Source: Nymphaea colorata (Eukaryota; Streptophyta; Magnoliopsida; Nymphaeales; Nymphaeaceae). From it: a stretch of 27,500 bases of DNA. Shown here one piece after another: positions 18,062 to 26,781 of this stretch (the stretch's first letter is position 1; the number at the start of each line of letters is the position of its first letter). Position numbers and translations under genes: made by a program. The notes beneath the pieces are model-generated. The model did not search any database and was not told where the DNA came from. It saw nothing but the letters and a program-made list of their open reading frames with translations. The stretch is from positions 12,501 to 40,000 of the forward strand of contig NW_022205167.1 of assembly GCF_008831285.2 (NCBI RefSeq), in the 5' to 3' direction.

Positions 18062-19653
18062 ACGCGCGCTGTCCTGGACAGCTTAAGCTCCCTGGTTCTC
18101 TGGTGAAGGTTCTGGATTCTCAGGCCTTGCCGATCTTCCAAAAATCATTAAAAATCAACCACAGCTCGGATTGGGCTGAAATTTGGTGGGTAGCTGCCTC
18201 TGATGATTATGAAGGGACGCTCCAAAAATCACTGCAATCGGAGCCCTCTAAGGTCAAGTCGTTGAAGGCTGAAGGCGCCGGACTGTCACAGTCAACAGGC
18301 TCTGTTCAGGAACAGAACAGAATGCAGGCGAGTTCCAGAGTAGTCTGTCTTCAAAAATTCATTCCCGTTGATCCAGACACCCAAAAATCCTGAAATTTGG
18401 TTTGAAGGCAGCTGATACACCAAGGTTTGGACGCCCAAAAGATTGGGCCCAAACAAGACCTCCTTGGGCAAGACGTTGAGCAGTTTTGGAGCTGGACGCC
18501 GCAAGGTGGAGCTCTGTTCAGGACGACAGGAAATGGTTCAGACAGCTTCGGCTTCAGATCTTCGTTCCAGTCATTTCCTTCGTCCAATGAATGCCAGATT
18601 TCACCGGGAGACTCCTAAGACACCAAGGAAGGAACTCCCAAGAGGCCCGGCTCAGATTCGCTCTCAGGTGATAGCTCCTGGAAGGCACGCGACGCTGCAG
18701 CAGTGTTCATCCACTCAGGCGGGTGCAGGAAGGATTCCAGAGCTTCAATCGATTCTCCGGGTGATCATTCTCAATCAAAACGTTAATCCAAGCATTAGAT
18801 ATCAGGAATAGAGCAAGAACAACAGATTAGAACGAAGGAGGATAGTCAGATCACCGGAATTGGTGGTTTTCCCCAAATTCTAGTGAAGATGGGGGCGCTG
18901 CCGCCGTTCGGGCGGAGATTACAGACTTCCACCGCCGTTCTTTTTCAGATTCAGGCCGTCGATCATATCTCAGTCATCCGACGTCGGATTTTGGGCCTCC
19001 TTAGCTTGAAATGTGCGTAAGGAAGTTAGGAAGGCAACCCCAGTGGCCGATCGTCGAGATTGTACACCATTTTCTTCAGATTTGCAGGTTTCCAGGGACT
19101 GGTCGGCGGCAAAATTGGGGGAAACAGTCCAGGCTATTCAAACTGCGATATCTCCCTCATTTCTTGTCGGATTTGGCTCATTCCGGGTTCATTGGTTTCG
19201 TATTGATGAGGGGAAAGTCACAGAAGCGTCGGATCATCAAAACCCTCTCTGTATTTCTTCAGATTCGCGTTATATCAGGGTTCAGGGACTGTTTTACAGA
19301 AACCGGTTGAAGGCTATTCCGTTTTTTCGTTTTCCTTCCGATTCCTTTGCGTTTCTCCTCGATTTCTCGCAGCAATAACCATACAGAAGCAAGAGTAAAC
19401 ACATGCTACAGAAATCGCTTAGTCTCCCATCGATTTGAATCCCTGCTCACAGTGTTAGACGAACGGAAGGATTCCGCCCGAATGCGCTGCTCACAGTCGT
19501 TAAAACCGATCGAACGACTCTTCAATCCAGCGACAATCGCCCGAGCTACCTTCGGTGGATTCCAAACGAGTTAGAAGCACCTCCGGCGTCAGCAGCGTTA
19601 GAGCCACCTTCTGGAACGAACGGACAACGAGAGGAAGCCGTCGGAGATCAAGG

Positions 19654-19660
19654 CTTACCT
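19654..19660 (-). promoter_or_regulatory. Candidate 5' splice site in B leader (left LTR copy)
   Basis: The minus strand reads AAGAG/GTAAGC with GT at 19658-19657, close to the plant donor consensus on both sides, about 430 bp downstream of the TATA palindrome. The functional copy would be in the 5' LTR at 26336-26335. Confidence 0.4.
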
Positions 19661-20077
19661 CTTGAAGACCGCCGGATGTCGTTTTCAGCAGGGAAGGCGT
19701 TGCTGAAACCAGCGCAGCCACATCCGCTGCTCTCCCTTGACGAACGCAGCCTCACAGCAGCTCCGTGGTCGAGCTACCAGCACTCCGATCGTCTTCTCCA
19801 CGGTTCCGGCCTGGGGCTTCACAGAACCTCCGTTTTCAGCAAATGGGAGAGGAAGAACTCGCAGCCGAGCGTCCGGTGCTGGCCTCCGGCGCCAGCCCTC
19901 TGGTTGCTCGTCTTTCCGACCGCACTCCGGCGTCTTCTCCGGCCTAAGGCTTCTCAGAGATGAAGGGAGTTGCAGGTTTTGGGAGGGCAAGCATGGCAGC
20001 CGCCCATGGTGACAAGCTCTCACACGAGAGAGAAGAAACCCAATTCTATTATGCAAAAACTTAGGGTAAAAGTTCCA

Positions 20078-20103
20078 TCACTTAGCTTATAAAGGCTAAG
20101 TGA
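20078..20103 (-). promoter_or_regulatory. TATA box in the loop of a perfect palindrome, left LTR of B
   Basis: Arms TCACTTAGC (20078-20086) and GCTAAGTGA (20095-20103) are exact reverse complements around TTATAAAG. The minus strand reads CCTTTATAAGC; the plus strand also offers TATAAA. It lies about 1.0 kb from the LTR 5' boundary on the element strand. Confidence 0.6.
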
Positions 20104-20271
20104 CTCGGGACGCCCCTGAACCGTCCCGGTACAAGAGCAAAAGCTGAAATAAAACATGTACAAAGTGAATCGGTACGGCCGAGACGGCCTACCAACAAGA
20201 CTCCAACTCGGGTCTCCCTTCCGCTCCTGGGTGCTGCCTCGATGCCTCGCCTGGGTCCTAACCCACTTCGT

Positions 20272-23200
20272 CTAGACTCGGTCTAGACGGCCTTCGTATC
20301 TGCCCGTCTCAGTTTCCTGGACTGTCTCTGTTCCGGACGCCAGGACATCCTCTGTGCCTGTCCTGTGGCTGTCCGTCCTGTCTGTCAGCTCTGTCTCTGT
20401 CCTAAACGCCTGAACGACCCCTGTTCCTGTCCAGTCCGTGCGTCCTCCGTTTGACAGTCTGGAATTCGTCAGTCTCTGTCCAGAACACCCTGTCTCCATG
20501 GTGTGTCCAGCAAGCTGAGCCCCGCGTGCTAAGTCCAGCCCACTCCGCTCGAGTACGTCTGGCTTGGCTTGGGTGGGCAGAGTGGCCTCACCTTGTCCAA
20601 GCGCTCTAGCATGAAGTCCTCCAATCGACGGGCTAGCCTCACTCGGTTTAAGTGCATGGGCTGAGTGTGGGGCTGTCATCTCGTCAACCTCCCTTGGCTG
20701 CGTAGCACCCTCGCTCGTGATCTCCTCTACAATGGCTGGCGCATTCGGCCTCTTGGCGTCGTCATCGGCAACCGCGGCCGTGGCCTCTCCACGGGTAACC
20801 TCCTTTGTGTCCCGGTCCCGCACCCTGCAAAACACGTTAGCCTCACAACAAAAGGAAGCAGGGTCAGTGGCTGCGGGTGCTTTCCCCGCTCGGCGTGGGC
20901 GCTCGGCGCCCTCATCTCTCGGCAACCCCTCGACGGTGCGCTGGCCCGCGCCACCCTCGGCCGTGCCCGCGGCACCTTCGGCCGAGCCCGGCCACCTTCG
21001 GCGCCCTTGGCCGACGCTCGCCCGGCCTTGTAGCTGGCTGGTCTCATCACCCGGTCGGCCATCGGCGGCATCGTTGGCAGTCCTCGGCCAACTCCTAGGC
21101 GGACCTGTAACAGATCCACCCCCCTTAGAACGAGCTTGTCCCCAAGCTCGACCTTGGCACCTCTCCAAGGTAGACGGTGTCCACCTACTCTGGCTTGTGA
21201 TGCTCATCACGGCTTCTTGTTGGCAGTTAGGCCCTCGACTGTCTATACAGTCATCTACTGGGAGTCTACCGTGTTCTCGTCCTCGGTCATGAGCTTGCCA
21301 TAGTCGGCTCCCGGTGTTGTCTTCTAACTCTTCAACAAGTGATATGTTTTGGCCCTTATTGACAGACATAATCTCCCAAGCTGCATGCTCAACATGAACA
21401 TCTAACATGAAAAGTGAGGGTATTTGGGTGGCAATCACACGACTGGACTTCAAGTTTGTCCCCTCTTGGTTTGGATCATCCACTTCTTCTTCCACATATA
21501 GAGGTGACGGCTGAGCTGTTAATGCCTTCAAGGTTCCTTCTGGTTTTGTCCCCGTGCGAACTGATGTTAAGATAATTTGGCCTTGGCCACCCTCCTTAGC
21601 AAACTTCATTATCATGGTTTTGAAATCCCATGATACGGTCCCTAGTGAGCTCAGCCAAGACATTCCAAGTACCATATCTACTCCACGGATTGGTAAAATA
21701 TGAAGGTCCACTATGAAAGGCACGTTTTGGATCGTGACCTCTACATCCTTGCCCATCGAGTTGCAAGTGAGACACCTTCCGTCTCCCACAATTACAGCAA
21801 ACGGTTCAAGTGTTCTCTCAATATTTCTCAATGCATGGGCTGCCTTTTTACTTAGAAAGTTAATACTTGAACCCGTATCCACAAGAATGGTCAACGGATG
21901 GTCCTTAATGTATCCCGTTACTCGCATGGAATATGGTAAATCGGTAATCAAGTAGTGACATGATATGTTGGGATCCATTTGATCGTGGTAGCTTGATCCC
22001 TCAACCTGTTTACCCTTATCTAGTTCAGGTTGCTCTTTCTCTTCGTCCTCTTCTATCACCACAAAGAGCATCATTTCTTTGCATTTGTGTCCCTTATGCC
22101 ACTTTTCCTCACAGTCATAGCACAACCCTTTCCTGAATCGCTCATCCCGTTCCTCTCGGGTTATGAATTTGGTACGTCGGTTAAAGAACTTGGGAGGTTG
22201 CCCCTCCTCTCTATGGGAGTTTTGAATCATAGGCTCCGGTGGTCTGGCACGAGGTGGAGCAAACCCTTTGTTTATAATGGGTGGTTTGGCTCGGTGTGAA
22301 TCAAATCCCTTTGTTTCTTTCCTTATGGCACGTTTAAGCTCCATTTTCTCTTCCTTATCCCTAGCCACTTTCATACAAATTCGAAGGTCTCTTGACTCTT
22401 GCGTTTGAACGGCTAGACGGATTTCTGGTTGTAATCCAGCAATAAAGGCCCCCACGAGGGCATCTTCATTCCAGTCCTCAACGAGACATGACAACCTCTC
22501 AAACTGATCTTGGTATTCAAGCACCGTCCCCGTTTGTTTAAGGCTGTTTAACTGAACATTGAAGTCGCGTTGGCTGGCCCTCTCAAACCTCTCTATCAAA
22601 CCGGCTCTAAACTGGTCCCATCCTTGGTTTGGTGTCTTCCTCATGGTATATTGGTACCAATGAAGGGCATTGTCCTCGAAATACATCATAGCTCGGTCAA
22701 TTTTGTGTTCATGGGCAACTCGTTGGCATTGGAAATACTTCTCAACTTTGCATACCCAATCACGAACTTTGGTCCCATTGAACGTCGGGCATTCCATGCG
22801 TGGAAGAGGCAAGGGTGCCTCATCACGTGGTCTCTCTTGTCTGCCCCTTCGCCTCATTCCTCTACGTGGGAGCTGCCCTCGCACGTAAGGATAGCCTCCA
22901 TCATCGTAGAAGCCTTCCTCGTCTTCTTCTAGTTCATCCGACTCGGTATGTGGATCATGGCGTCCTCTCCTCTCGGGCTGGGGTCTTAGTGGCCTAACTA
23001 CCCCTTGTCTTTGCTCATGACCCACTTCTCCAGCTGGCCTAGGAGGAGGATGGAATGTATTTCTGTTTTCCTCCCCTCGTGGTGAAGGCCGACCCTCTCC
23101 TACAAGAGTGGTTCCTCCACTAGGTGCTCCCGTGGCTTGTGAGATGAGTTGTTGAAGCCCTTTTAGTAAATCCGGGACACTTAGGGGGTTGGTTTCTTTA

Positions 23201-23541
23201 GGTCTCTCTTGAGAAGTGCTGGGTGAGTTCGGACGGGCAGGTAGGGGAATAGGGCCCGGGCCATGTACCGAGGCCCCTTGTGATCTCCTTTCAATGCGAT
23301 CCAACCTCTCACTTTGGGCTCTCATTTCTTCTTGGTTATGGGCTAATCGCTCATGTATGATTTGAGTTTCTTTCATGAATGCCGCCTGCTGGGCTGTAAG
23401 CTGCTGTATAGACGTTATTAAAGTGCTTAAATCAGCTGAAGGAAGTGCGAGATGAGGTTCTACATGAGCTGCGGTGGTTCCTTCCTCAACTATTTCGGTT
23501 TCCTCAACTTCTCTAACCGGCTGCTTCTCCTTGCGCCCCAT
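20272..23541 (-). CDS. Element B Gag-protease protein with LTR-encoded C-terminal extension
   Basis: The frame opens at a TTG at 23565, but the first ATG is at 23541 (MGRKEKQ), matching the MGKSKK start of A, so that start is preferred; the product is 1,089 residues. Residues about 35-95 form a coiled coil; an acidic stretch (ELEEDEEGFYDD) precedes the Gag domain at about 240-370. A canonical CX2CX4HX4C knuckle (CYDC...H...HKC) lies near 471-490. The protease has LVDTGSS near 554 and VLGMSWL near 623. No RT, RNase H or integrase motif follows; instead about 150 unrecognised residues lead to the polypurine tract (KGGGSVTG), where the frame passes into the LTR at about residue 810 and continues 280 residues, ending in a Thr/Glu/Arg-rich tail. 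The internal enzyme-coding part was probably deleted. Whether the tail is made as protein is unknown. Confidence 0.85.
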   Translation of the reverse strand: MGRKEKQPVREVEETEIVEEGTTAAHVEPHLALPSADLSTLITSIQQLTAQQAAFMKETQIIHERLAHNQEEMRAQSERLDRIERRSQGASVHGPGPIPLPARPNSPSTSQERPKETNPLSVPDLLKGLQQLISQATGAPSGGTTLVGEGRPSPRGEENRNTFHPPPRPAGEVGHEQRQGVVRPLRPQPERRGRHDPHTESDELEEDEEGFYDDGGYPYVRGQLPRRGMRRRGRQERPRDEAPLPLPRMECPTFNGTKVRDWVCKVEKYFQCQRVAHEHKIDRAMMYFEDNALHWYQYTMRKTPNQGWDQFRAGLIERFERASQRDFNVQLNSLKQTGTVLEYQDQFERLSCLVEDWNEDALVGAFIAGLQPEIRLAVQTQESRDLRICMKVARDKEEKMELKRAIRKETKGFDSHRAKPPIINKGFAPPRARPPEPMIQNSHREEGQPPKFFNRRTKFITREERDERFRKGLCYDCEEKWHKGHKCKEMMLFVVIEEDEEKEQPELDKGKQVEGSSYHDQMDPNISCHYLITDLPYSMRVTGYIKDHPLTILVDTGSSINFLSKKAAHALRNIERTLEPFAVIVGDGRCLTCNSMGKDVEVTIQNVPFIVDLHILPIRGVDMVLGMSWLSSLGTVSWDFKTMIMKFAKEGGQGQIILTSVRTGTKPEGTLKALTAQPSPLYVEEEVDDPNQEGTNLKSSRVIATQIPSLFMLDVHVEHAAWEIMSVNKGQNISLVEELEDNTGSRLWQAHDRGREHGRLPVDDCIDSRGPNCQQEAVMSITSQSRWTPSTLERCQGRAWGQARSKGGGSVTGPPRSWPRTANDAADGRPGDETSQLQGRASVGQGRRRWPGSAEGAAGTAEGGAGQRTVEGLPRDEGAERPRRAGKAPAATDPASFCCEANVFCRVRDRDTKEVTRGEATAAVADDDAKRPNAPAIVEEITSEGATQPREVDEMTAPHSAHALKPSEASPSIGGLHARALGQGEATLPTQAKPDVLERSGLDLARGAQLAGHTMETGCSGQRLTNSRLSNGGRTDWTGTGVVQAFRTETELTDRTDSHRTGTEDVLASGTETVQETETGRYEGRLDRV
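21113..21128 (-). other. Polypurine tract of element B
   Basis: The minus strand reads CTAAGGGGGGTGGATC directly before the TGTTACAGG start of the 3' LTR. It is in the same reading frame relation to the ORF as in A: the junction encodes Ser-Val-Thr in both. Confidence 0.9.
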
Positions 23542-23629
23542 GACTGGGATGAACCCTCTATTCAAGACCGAATTTCAGAAGATTAAGCTGCTCAAAACCG
23601 TAACTCTTTGCAGCCTTAGCTGACCAAAT

Positions 23630-23643
23630 CTGAACAAGAAAAC
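23630..23643 (-). promoter_or_regulatory. Candidate 3' splice site of element B
   Basis: The minus strand has a pyrimidine-rich GTTTTCTTGTTCAG ending at 23630, between PBS and ATG. Paired with the donor at 26336 it would remove about 2.7 kb, including the PBS, from the Gag message. Confidence 0.35.
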
Positions 23644-23653
23644 GCACTAAGCC

Positions 23654-23665
23654 GCTCTGATACCA
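23654..23665 (-). other. Primer-binding site of element B (initiator Met tRNA)
   Basis: The minus strand reads TGGTATCAGAGC, identical to the PBS of A, three bases from the LTR end. It marks the right LTR as the 5' LTR of B. Confidence 0.95.
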
Positions 23666-24329
23666 AACTGTTACATCCGCCCTTGTAGCGCCTCAAAGCC
23701 GCCGACGAACGTAATCTCCCAAGACCTCTTAGTGGTAATGTAGCTGGCCCAAGATTGGCCTTACAAAATTTCAACCCCGGCTGGACACAATCCCAGCTCA
23801 AATGCCCTTGGGTAAGGATACAAGGAATGGTTTATCCCCTCGCTAGCTAGGTCTGAACCTATTACAACAATGTGGGTTCGAGGCCTTACAAGCGTAGCGT
23901 ACAACATGAACTCATTCCTCACTCATTCCAGCATTCAACACATTCATCAAACCACGCATACAATCCTTAGGACGTGCAAACCATCACCATGCACCCTAGG
24001 AAGGTCCGTAGTCCGGGTTCGTGTCCTTAGCTAACGAGCTTTGGAGGTAACCCAAGCACTACACGCCCGGAGGCAAGGCTGAAAACAAGTGCACCCGCCC
24101 TCGAATCTATAGGGTGATTCGGGTGCCTACCTGGCTGAAGCTAGTTCAGCAAGCGACCAAGGGCAAAGGCCAAAGCCCCTTGGTAATCAGCACGTCGGTC
24201 TTCGCAAGCGAGGCGCCCGTTCAAGTTGGTCTCTCCTCCTTGCTCAAGACGTAGACAGCATAGTTACTGTTTTGTAATTCAGCAACTTAAAACGGGAGAA
24301 GGGATTGCACTTAGCTGGAAATGTTGGAA

Positions 24330-24740
24330 CCCCTAGTGCTGTGATGAAGTAGGGGGAGGCTAGCGCTGACAAGGTGACAGCGTACACCCTTCTTCTCCCG
24401 GGATCAGCTCAGCACACGGTTGCTGGACTGCTCCTCCTTCTCAGCAATACACTCCAGAAAATGAATAGAGAAGGTTACTATCGAAATTAGCAAGGAAACG
24501 GAGTATTCCCAAGCATCGTTAGGAGACTTCACCGTGAGAACGTTTTACCCCTGTTCGTTGTTGAGTTTAGGGGGAGGCAAGCGCCGCTTAGCCCGGCGTA
24601 AGCTATGTCTCCTAACCGGTGTAGCTGCAATGGATTAGGCCCTGCTGTCCGCAACACCTTCCGCCGTTGGGCAGATCGAGGATTAAACCCCTGCAGCTAG
24701 ACGATGAAGGGGTGAGGCAAGCTTCGATTGACGCCGAAGC
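24330..24740 (-). other. Two-hairpin module cluster in B 5' LTR
   Basis: These are the three modules described at 17651-18061, shifted by 6,679 bp. Here they lie about 0.7-1.1 kb upstream of the PBS within the presumed leader RNA, where packaging or dimerisation signals are often found in retroelements. Confidence 0.5.
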
Positions 24741-26330
24741 ACGCGCGCTGTCCTGGACAGCTTAAGCTCCCTGGTTCTCTGGTGAAGGTTCTGGATTCTC
24801 AGGCCTTGCCGATCTTCCAAAAATCATTAAAAATCAACCACAGCTCGGATTGGGCTGAAATTTGGTGGGTAGCTGCCTCTGATGATTATGAAGGGACGCT
24901 CCAAAAATCACTGCAATCGGAGCCCTCTAAGGTCAAGTCGTTGAAGGCTGAAGGCGCCGGACTGTCACAGTCAACAGGCTCTGTTCAGGAACAGAACAGA
25001 ATGCAGGCGAGTTCCAGAGTAGTCTGTCTTCAAAAATTCATTCCCGTTGATCCAGACACCCAAAAATCCTGAAATTTGGTTTGAAGGCAGCTGATACACC
25101 AAGGTTTGGACGCCCAAAAGATTGGGCCCAAACAAGACCTCCTTGGGCAAGACGTTGAGCAGTTTTGGAGCTGGACGCCGCAAGGTGGAGCTCTGTTCAG
25201 GACGACAGGAAATGGTTCAGACAGCTTCGGCTTCAGATCTTCGTTCCAGTCATTTCCTTCGTCCAATGAATGCCAGATTTCACCGGGAGACTCCTAAGAC
25301 ACCAAGGAAGGAACTCCCAAGAGGCCCGGCTCAGATTCGCTCTCAGGTGATAGCTCCTGGAAGGCACGCGACGCTGCAGCAGTGTTCATCCACTCAGGCG
25401 GGTGCAGGAAGGATTCCAGAGCTTCAATCGATTCTCCGGGTGATCATTCTCAATCAAAACGTTAATCCAAGCATTAGATATCAGGAATAGAGCAAGAACA
25501 ACAGATTAGAACGAAGGAGGATAGTCAGATCACCGGAATTGGTGGTTTTCCCCAAATTCTAGTGAAGATGGGGGCGCTGCCGCCGTTCGGGCGGAGATTA
25601 CAGACTTCCACCGCCGTTCTTTTTCAGATTCAGGCCGTCGATCATATCTCAGTCATCCGACGTCGGATTTTGGGCCTCCTTAGCTTGAAATGTGCGTAAG
25701 GAAGTTAGGAAGGCAACCCCAGTGGCCGATCGTCGAGATTGTACACCATTTTCTTCAGATTTGCAGGTTTCCAGGGACTGGTCGGCGGCAAAATTGGGGG
25801 AAACAGTCCAGGCTATTCAAACTGCGATATCTCCCTCATTTCTTGTCGGATTTGGCTCATTCCGGGTTCATTGGTTTCGTATTGATGAGGGGAAAGTCAC
25901 AGAAGCGTCGGATCATCAAAACCCTCTCTGTATTTCTTCAGATTCGCGTTATATCAGGGTTCAGGGACTGTTTTACAGAAACCGGTTGAAGGCTATTCCG
26001 TTTTTTCGTTTTCCTTCCGATTCCTTTGCGTTTCTCCTCGATTTCTCGCAGCAATAACCATACAGAAGCAAGAGTAAACACATGCTACAGAAATCGCTTA
26101 GTCTCCCATCGATTTGAATCCCTGCTCACAGTGTTAGACGAACGGAAGGATTCCGCCCGAATGCGCTGCTCACAGTCGTTAAACCGATCGAACGACTCTT
26201 CAATCCAGCGACAATCGCCCGAGCTACCTTCGGTGGATTCCAAACGAGTTAGAAGCACCTCCGGCGTCAGCAGCGTTAGAGCCACCTTCTGGAACGAACG
26301 GACAACGAGAGGAAGCCGTCGGAGATCAAG

Positions 26331-26338
26331 GCTTACCT
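26331..26338 (-). promoter_or_regulatory. Candidate 5' splice site in B leader (5' LTR)
   Basis: The minus strand reads AG/GTAAGC with GT at 26336-26335. It is the copy that would act in the B transcript, about 430 bp after the TATA palindrome at 26756-26781. Confidence 0.4.
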
Positions 26339-26755
26339 CTTGAAGACCGCCGGATGTCGTTTTCAGCAGGGAAGGCGTTGCTGAAACCAGCGCAGCCACA
26401 TCCGCTGCTCTCCCTTGACGAACGCAGCCTCACAGCAGCTCCGTGGTCGAGCTACCAGCACTCCGATCGTCTTCTCCACGGTTCCGGCCTGGGGCTTCAC
26501 AGAACCTCCGTTTTCAGCAAATGGGAGAGGAAGAACTCGCAGCCGAGCGTCCGGTGCTGGCCTCCGGCGCCAGCCCTCTGGTTGCTCGTCTTTCCGACCG
26601 CACTCCGGCGTCTTCTCCGGCCTAAGGCTTCTCAGAGATGAAGGGAGTTGCAGGTTTTGGGAGGGCAAGCATGGCAGCCGCCCATGGTGACAAGCTCTCA
26701 CACGAGAGAGAAGAAACCCAATTCTATTATGCAAAAACTTAGGGTAAAAGTTCCA

Positions 26756-26781
26756 TCACTTAGCTTATAAAGGCTAAGTGA
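26756..26781 (-). promoter_or_regulatory. TATA box in palindrome loop, B promoter (5' LTR)
   Basis: Same as 20078-20103: arms TCACTTAGC and GCTAAGTGA with a TATA box in the 8-nt loop. It is the likely core promoter of the B RNA, with a start expected near 26730, giving an unspliced leader of about 3.2 kb before the ATG at 23541. Confidence 0.6.

Larger units (their letters stand above)
17347..21112 (-). repeat. Element B 3' LTR, main part
   Basis: It continues the LTR started at 3657 and matches 24026-27500 as far as the window reaches. The only difference I found is AAAA here (19502-19505) against AAA at the matching place near 26181. It ends CCTGTAACA at 21112, next to the polypurine tract. 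It contains three two-hairpin modules (17651-18061), CCAAAAATC repeats (18135-18400), a splice-donor candidate at 19658, a TATA palindrome at 20078-20103, and a long open U3 frame from the boundary to 20272. Other short frames start at TTG or look incidental. Confidence 0.92.
23542..23668 (-). other. Element B untranslated region between PBS and Gag start
   Basis: This short leader segment contains the PBS and, on the minus strand, a good splice-acceptor candidate TTTTCTTGTTCAG with AG at 23631-23630. There is no coding content beyond the TTG-initiated extension of the Gag frame. Confidence 0.55.

Noticed and set aside
18049-18393. Plus-strand frames of 60-120 codons in the B LTR (also at 24728-26640)
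   Set aside because: They lie antisense to the element, overlap one another in several frames, lack recognisable domains, and repeat exactly in the other LTR copy.
19685-20056. 123-codon minus frame beginning just after the B TATA box, with similar frames in C (1823-2194) and A (16409-16690), suggesting a conserved upstream ORF
   Set aside because: All three begin with TTG, not ATG, and show no convincing shared protein sequence; in A the left LTR copy is shifted by the 1-bp G-run difference. They are not supported as plant coding regions.
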